Positions 3,464 to 5,494 of a stretch of DNA of 5,494 bases are shown here, one piece after another. Position 1 is the stretch's first letter; each line of letters starts with the position of its first letter. The DNA is from a bacterium (GTDB lineage: Bacteria > Patescibacteriota > Minisyncoccia > JAJYZQ01). The notes beneath the pieces were generated by a model that saw only the letters and a list, made by a program, of their open reading frames with translations, was not told the origin of the DNA and searched no databases. The translations under genes and the position numbers were made by a program. The stretch covers positions 1 to 5,494 of the forward strand of contig JAJYZQ010000037.1 of assembly GCA_021799835.1 (NCBI GenBank). The letters are read 5' to 3'.

Positions 3464-5494
3464 CTATAGTGTGGCGCTATAACAGGTGATCATGTTGCCT
3501 TGGATGAGTAAGATGGCAGAAGAAGAGAGAGGGATAATAGCTGCCGACGGATCAAGGGGTGAAATAGTAGCGTGCATGATGTTATCGTTCGGATCGGTTT
3601 GTGCAACGCTCGCTACACCTTCTGGAGAAAGGTACCAAATGCGATATGGCGAGGCGATAAGGGTGCGTGCGCTGGTCGTGAGATTGAGCGGAATTCTTGT
3701 TGTGCCGTCATCGTGGTAGAGCAGGCCTTCATTGATATAATAGATGCCGTTTGCCGTGAGTGCGGGGCGGGAAATGGATCCGTTGTTACTGCCGGTATCC
3801 ACGACGCGTAACGATCCAGTTGCCGTATTGAGTTCAAGCAATGCTAAACCGCCAACTTGTTTTTGCGCAAGCATCACAGCGAACGTCTCTTCGGCGGTAT
3901 TTCGTAAGCCAATGAAAAATCCGTTTCTAAAAATTTCAAAACCTTTTGTAAGCGGGAAAATATTTTTGCTCTGCATATCATTGCCGAGAACAGCGATTTG
4001 GTCGGGCTGAGAAAAGTCGCCGGATTTCAATAATGCGACGATGTCGCCGTTTTCTGCGGCAGCCGCAGTGACTGCTGTAGCGCCCAATGCGCGCGCATCA
4101 AATGTGCCCAGTTCGTGGAATGTGTGCGTATCAAAAGCGATGATGCGAGACATCGGCATACTTGGCTCAATGCTGCCTATGGCGATAATGCGATCGGCCA
4201 GCGCCAAGGGTGTTGGAGGAGCCGTGAAAAATGAGAACATACCCAAGTATTCATCACCAGATCTCCATTTTATAATGCCGTTTGGATGCATCACAAATAA
4301 CCGGCCATACGTGGGATGCACTGCAGGTGCACCCGAAAGGTCTTTGGATGAGATGCCGATGAATGAAAGTTCATTTTGCGCAGTGAGCGTGAGCGGTGAG
4401 AGGCGTGCCGTATCCGGCGGATATAATGTGCGGAGCAGTTTACCGCTTTGCTGATTGAGTACGGTGATCGCAGCAGTGGCGTCGTCGGAAACATAGAGTG
4501 ATGAACTATCTGATATGATATGAACGCCGGAAAGGTCTGTTTGGACAGCCCATGATCTTTGCAATTTTTGCGTACTATCAAACGGTGAGGAATTAGTATG
4601 GTGTTCATCGCCAAACGCTGCTGTCCAGCTATAGGGAGGATAATCTCCCGGCTTGGTGAAGAGGAGGGAAGCAGGAGAGGAGAGCGGCGTATGTGGCAGG
4701 TCGTCTTTATAAGCAATACGCATTGCAAAGTAATACAGTGCAGTATCGTAACTAAAGCCATCCAGCTCTATTATTTGATCGGCATTTGACTGTACTGCAG
4801 GCACATCGCCAGTGATTGCAAACGTGTCGTTGAGCAGTATCGCGTTTGGTAGAGTTGTTTCATTTATAGGTTCAGTGCTGTAATACACCAGGAATTGCGG
4901 ATCGCGGCCGAGAGAAACATTCGGCGTATGCCAGCTCAATGTTATGCCGTCAAGGTTATCCGGCGTGGCTTTTGCGGTGAGTGTAGTGATGCGGGGGATA
5001 GCAATGCCGTTATGTGTGGCGGGTGAGGCATTGATGAAAAAATCATTTGCGCTGTTATCTGTACAAAATCGTTGATGCGGGATATTTTGCTCGTCTTCTT
5101 CAGCTGTCGTAGTGTCATACGCATATTTTCTCTGGAGCGATTGATTGTATATTGGCGCAGGAGCGGGGAATGGATCAATGATCGTCGTTCCCTCGCCCCA
5201 GCTTATTTGATCGGTGATAGCGGAGGGATCTTCTATGCTTTGTGCTGAAGTAGAAAAAGAAAGTGCAGCGGTTGAATGAGTAAGAAACAAGTTGCCATTT
5301 TGTGCAAGATGCAGGGTGGATTGTTCTGTGTCGGGGAGGGTAGCGAATGCGGTAGCAGCAAATTCTGGTGTTGCAATAAGAAAGTATCCGTATGGTGATA
5401 TATTACAACTGTCGCACAAGTTTTTCTTTGAGAATTTTCCAGTGGATGATGATGCGCTGAGATACTGTATTGCATACGAAGACAGATCCACTGG
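3464..5494 (-). CDS. Lamin-tail / fibronectin-III-like / beta-propeller surface protein, N-terminus outside window
   Basis: The frame is open to the right edge: the bases before the GTG at 5491 encode Pro in frame, so that GTG is internal and the true start lies outside. At least 676 residues are visible. Numbered from that GTG, residues 1 to about 105 resemble the end of a lamin-tail domain: DLSSYAIQY, then SPYGYFLIA at 32-40, then DQISWGEG, as in the family's 'vDLsgw...paGgylvia...vDsv.wG' pattern. A CDSC pair (26-29) sits in it. Residues about 163-280 look like a fibronectin-III-like beta-sandwich (ITLSWHTP, LVYYSTE, YDTALYYFAMRI). From about 300 to the end, repeated blade-like strands (SSSLYVSDD, GRLFVMHPNGIIKWR, SRIIAFDT, LALLELNTATG, ANGIYYINEGLLYHDDG) suggest a PQQ/WD-like propeller. 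There is no C-terminal anchor, LPXTG or membrane helix. The family context is extracellular, as a binding or display protein. A signal peptide would lie outside the window. Confidence 0.85.
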   Translation of the reverse strand, partial: PVDLSSYAIQYLSASSSTGKFSKKNLCDSCNISPYGYFLIATPEFAATAFATLPDTEQSTLHLAQNGNLFLTHSTAALSFSTSAQSIEDPSAITDQISWGEGTTIIDPFPAPAPIYNQSLQRKYAYDTTTAEEDEQNIPHQRFCTDNSANDFFINASPATHNGIAIPRITTLTAKATPDNLDGITLSWHTPNVSLGRDPQFLVYYSTEPINETTLPNAILLNDTFAITGDVPAVQSNADQIIELDGFSYDTALYYFAMRIAYKDDLPHTPLSSPASLLFTKPGDYPPYSWTAAFGDEHHTNSSPFDSTQKLQRSWAVQTDLSGVHIISDSSSLYVSDDATAAITVLNQQSGKLLRTLYPPDTARLSPLTLTAQNELSFIGISSKDLSGAPAVHPTYGRLFVMHPNGIIKWRSGDEYLGMFSFFTAPPTPLALADRIIAIGSIEPSMPMSRIIAFDTHTFHELGTFDARALGATAVTAAAAENGDIVALLKSGDFSQPDQIAVLGNDMQSKNIFPLTKGFEIFRNGFFIGLRNTAEETFAVMLAQKQVGGLALLELNTATGSLRVVDTGSNNGSISRPALTANGIYYINEGLLYHDDGTTRIPLNLTTSARTLIASPYRIWYLSPEGVASVAQTDPNDNIMHATISPLDPSAAIIPLSSSAILLIQGNMITCYSATL

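Noticed and set aside
5489..5491. GTG at the right edge as the true start of the surface protein
   Set aside because: The codon before it is open and in frame, there is no room to see a ribosome binding site, and the protein begins in the middle of a lamin-tail-type domain without a signal peptide. The gene is therefore cut by the window.

Overview
This window most likely comes from the chromosome of a Candidate Phyla Radiation bacterium (Patescibacteria, probably a Parcubacteria-like lineage). That placement is an inference from several signs together: compact gene packing, a DivIC/FtsB-type protein whose gene lies 5 bases before a tRNA gene, a tRNA without an encoded CCA end, a tiny one-helix membrane ORF, and a large secreted-type protein combining lamin-tail, fibronectin-III-like and beta-propeller regions. 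No ribosomal RNA or other strong taxonomic marker is present.

Left part (1-2669, mostly + strand, housekeeping). The window opens inside lepA (elongation factor 4) and covers its last three quarters. A 168-base gap follows, holding a possible 34-codon membrane ORF on the minus strand. Next come a FtsB/DivIC-like division protein and tRNA-Gly(CCC), probably on one transcript. A clear sigma-70-type promoter (TTGACA-16-TAGAAT) then drives ppa, a family I inorganic pyrophosphatase with all expected catalytic residues.

Middle part (2670-3410, + strand, accessory-looking). A 192-base leader can fold into two overlapping, mutually exclusive hairpins. It leads through an almost perfect Shine-Dalgarno sequence into an unrecognised 146-residue helical protein that is GC-richer than lepA and ends in a basic tail. 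Its stop codon is followed at once by the ATG of a 23-codon ORF that has its own strong ribosome binding site. A textbook intrinsic terminator starts at the end of that ORF. This small unit is the least explained part of the window.

Right part (3464-5494, - strand). One long gene converges on the middle unit and runs off the right edge. It encodes the C-terminal 676 residues of a probable cell-surface or secreted protein: the end of a lamin-tail domain, a fibronectin-III-like domain, then a PQQ/WD-like beta-propeller.

I saw no CRISPR array, insertion sequence, phage gene, toxin-antitoxin pair or recognised defence system. The items most worth checking are the 146+23 codon unit with its structured leader and the antisense 34-codon membrane ORF.
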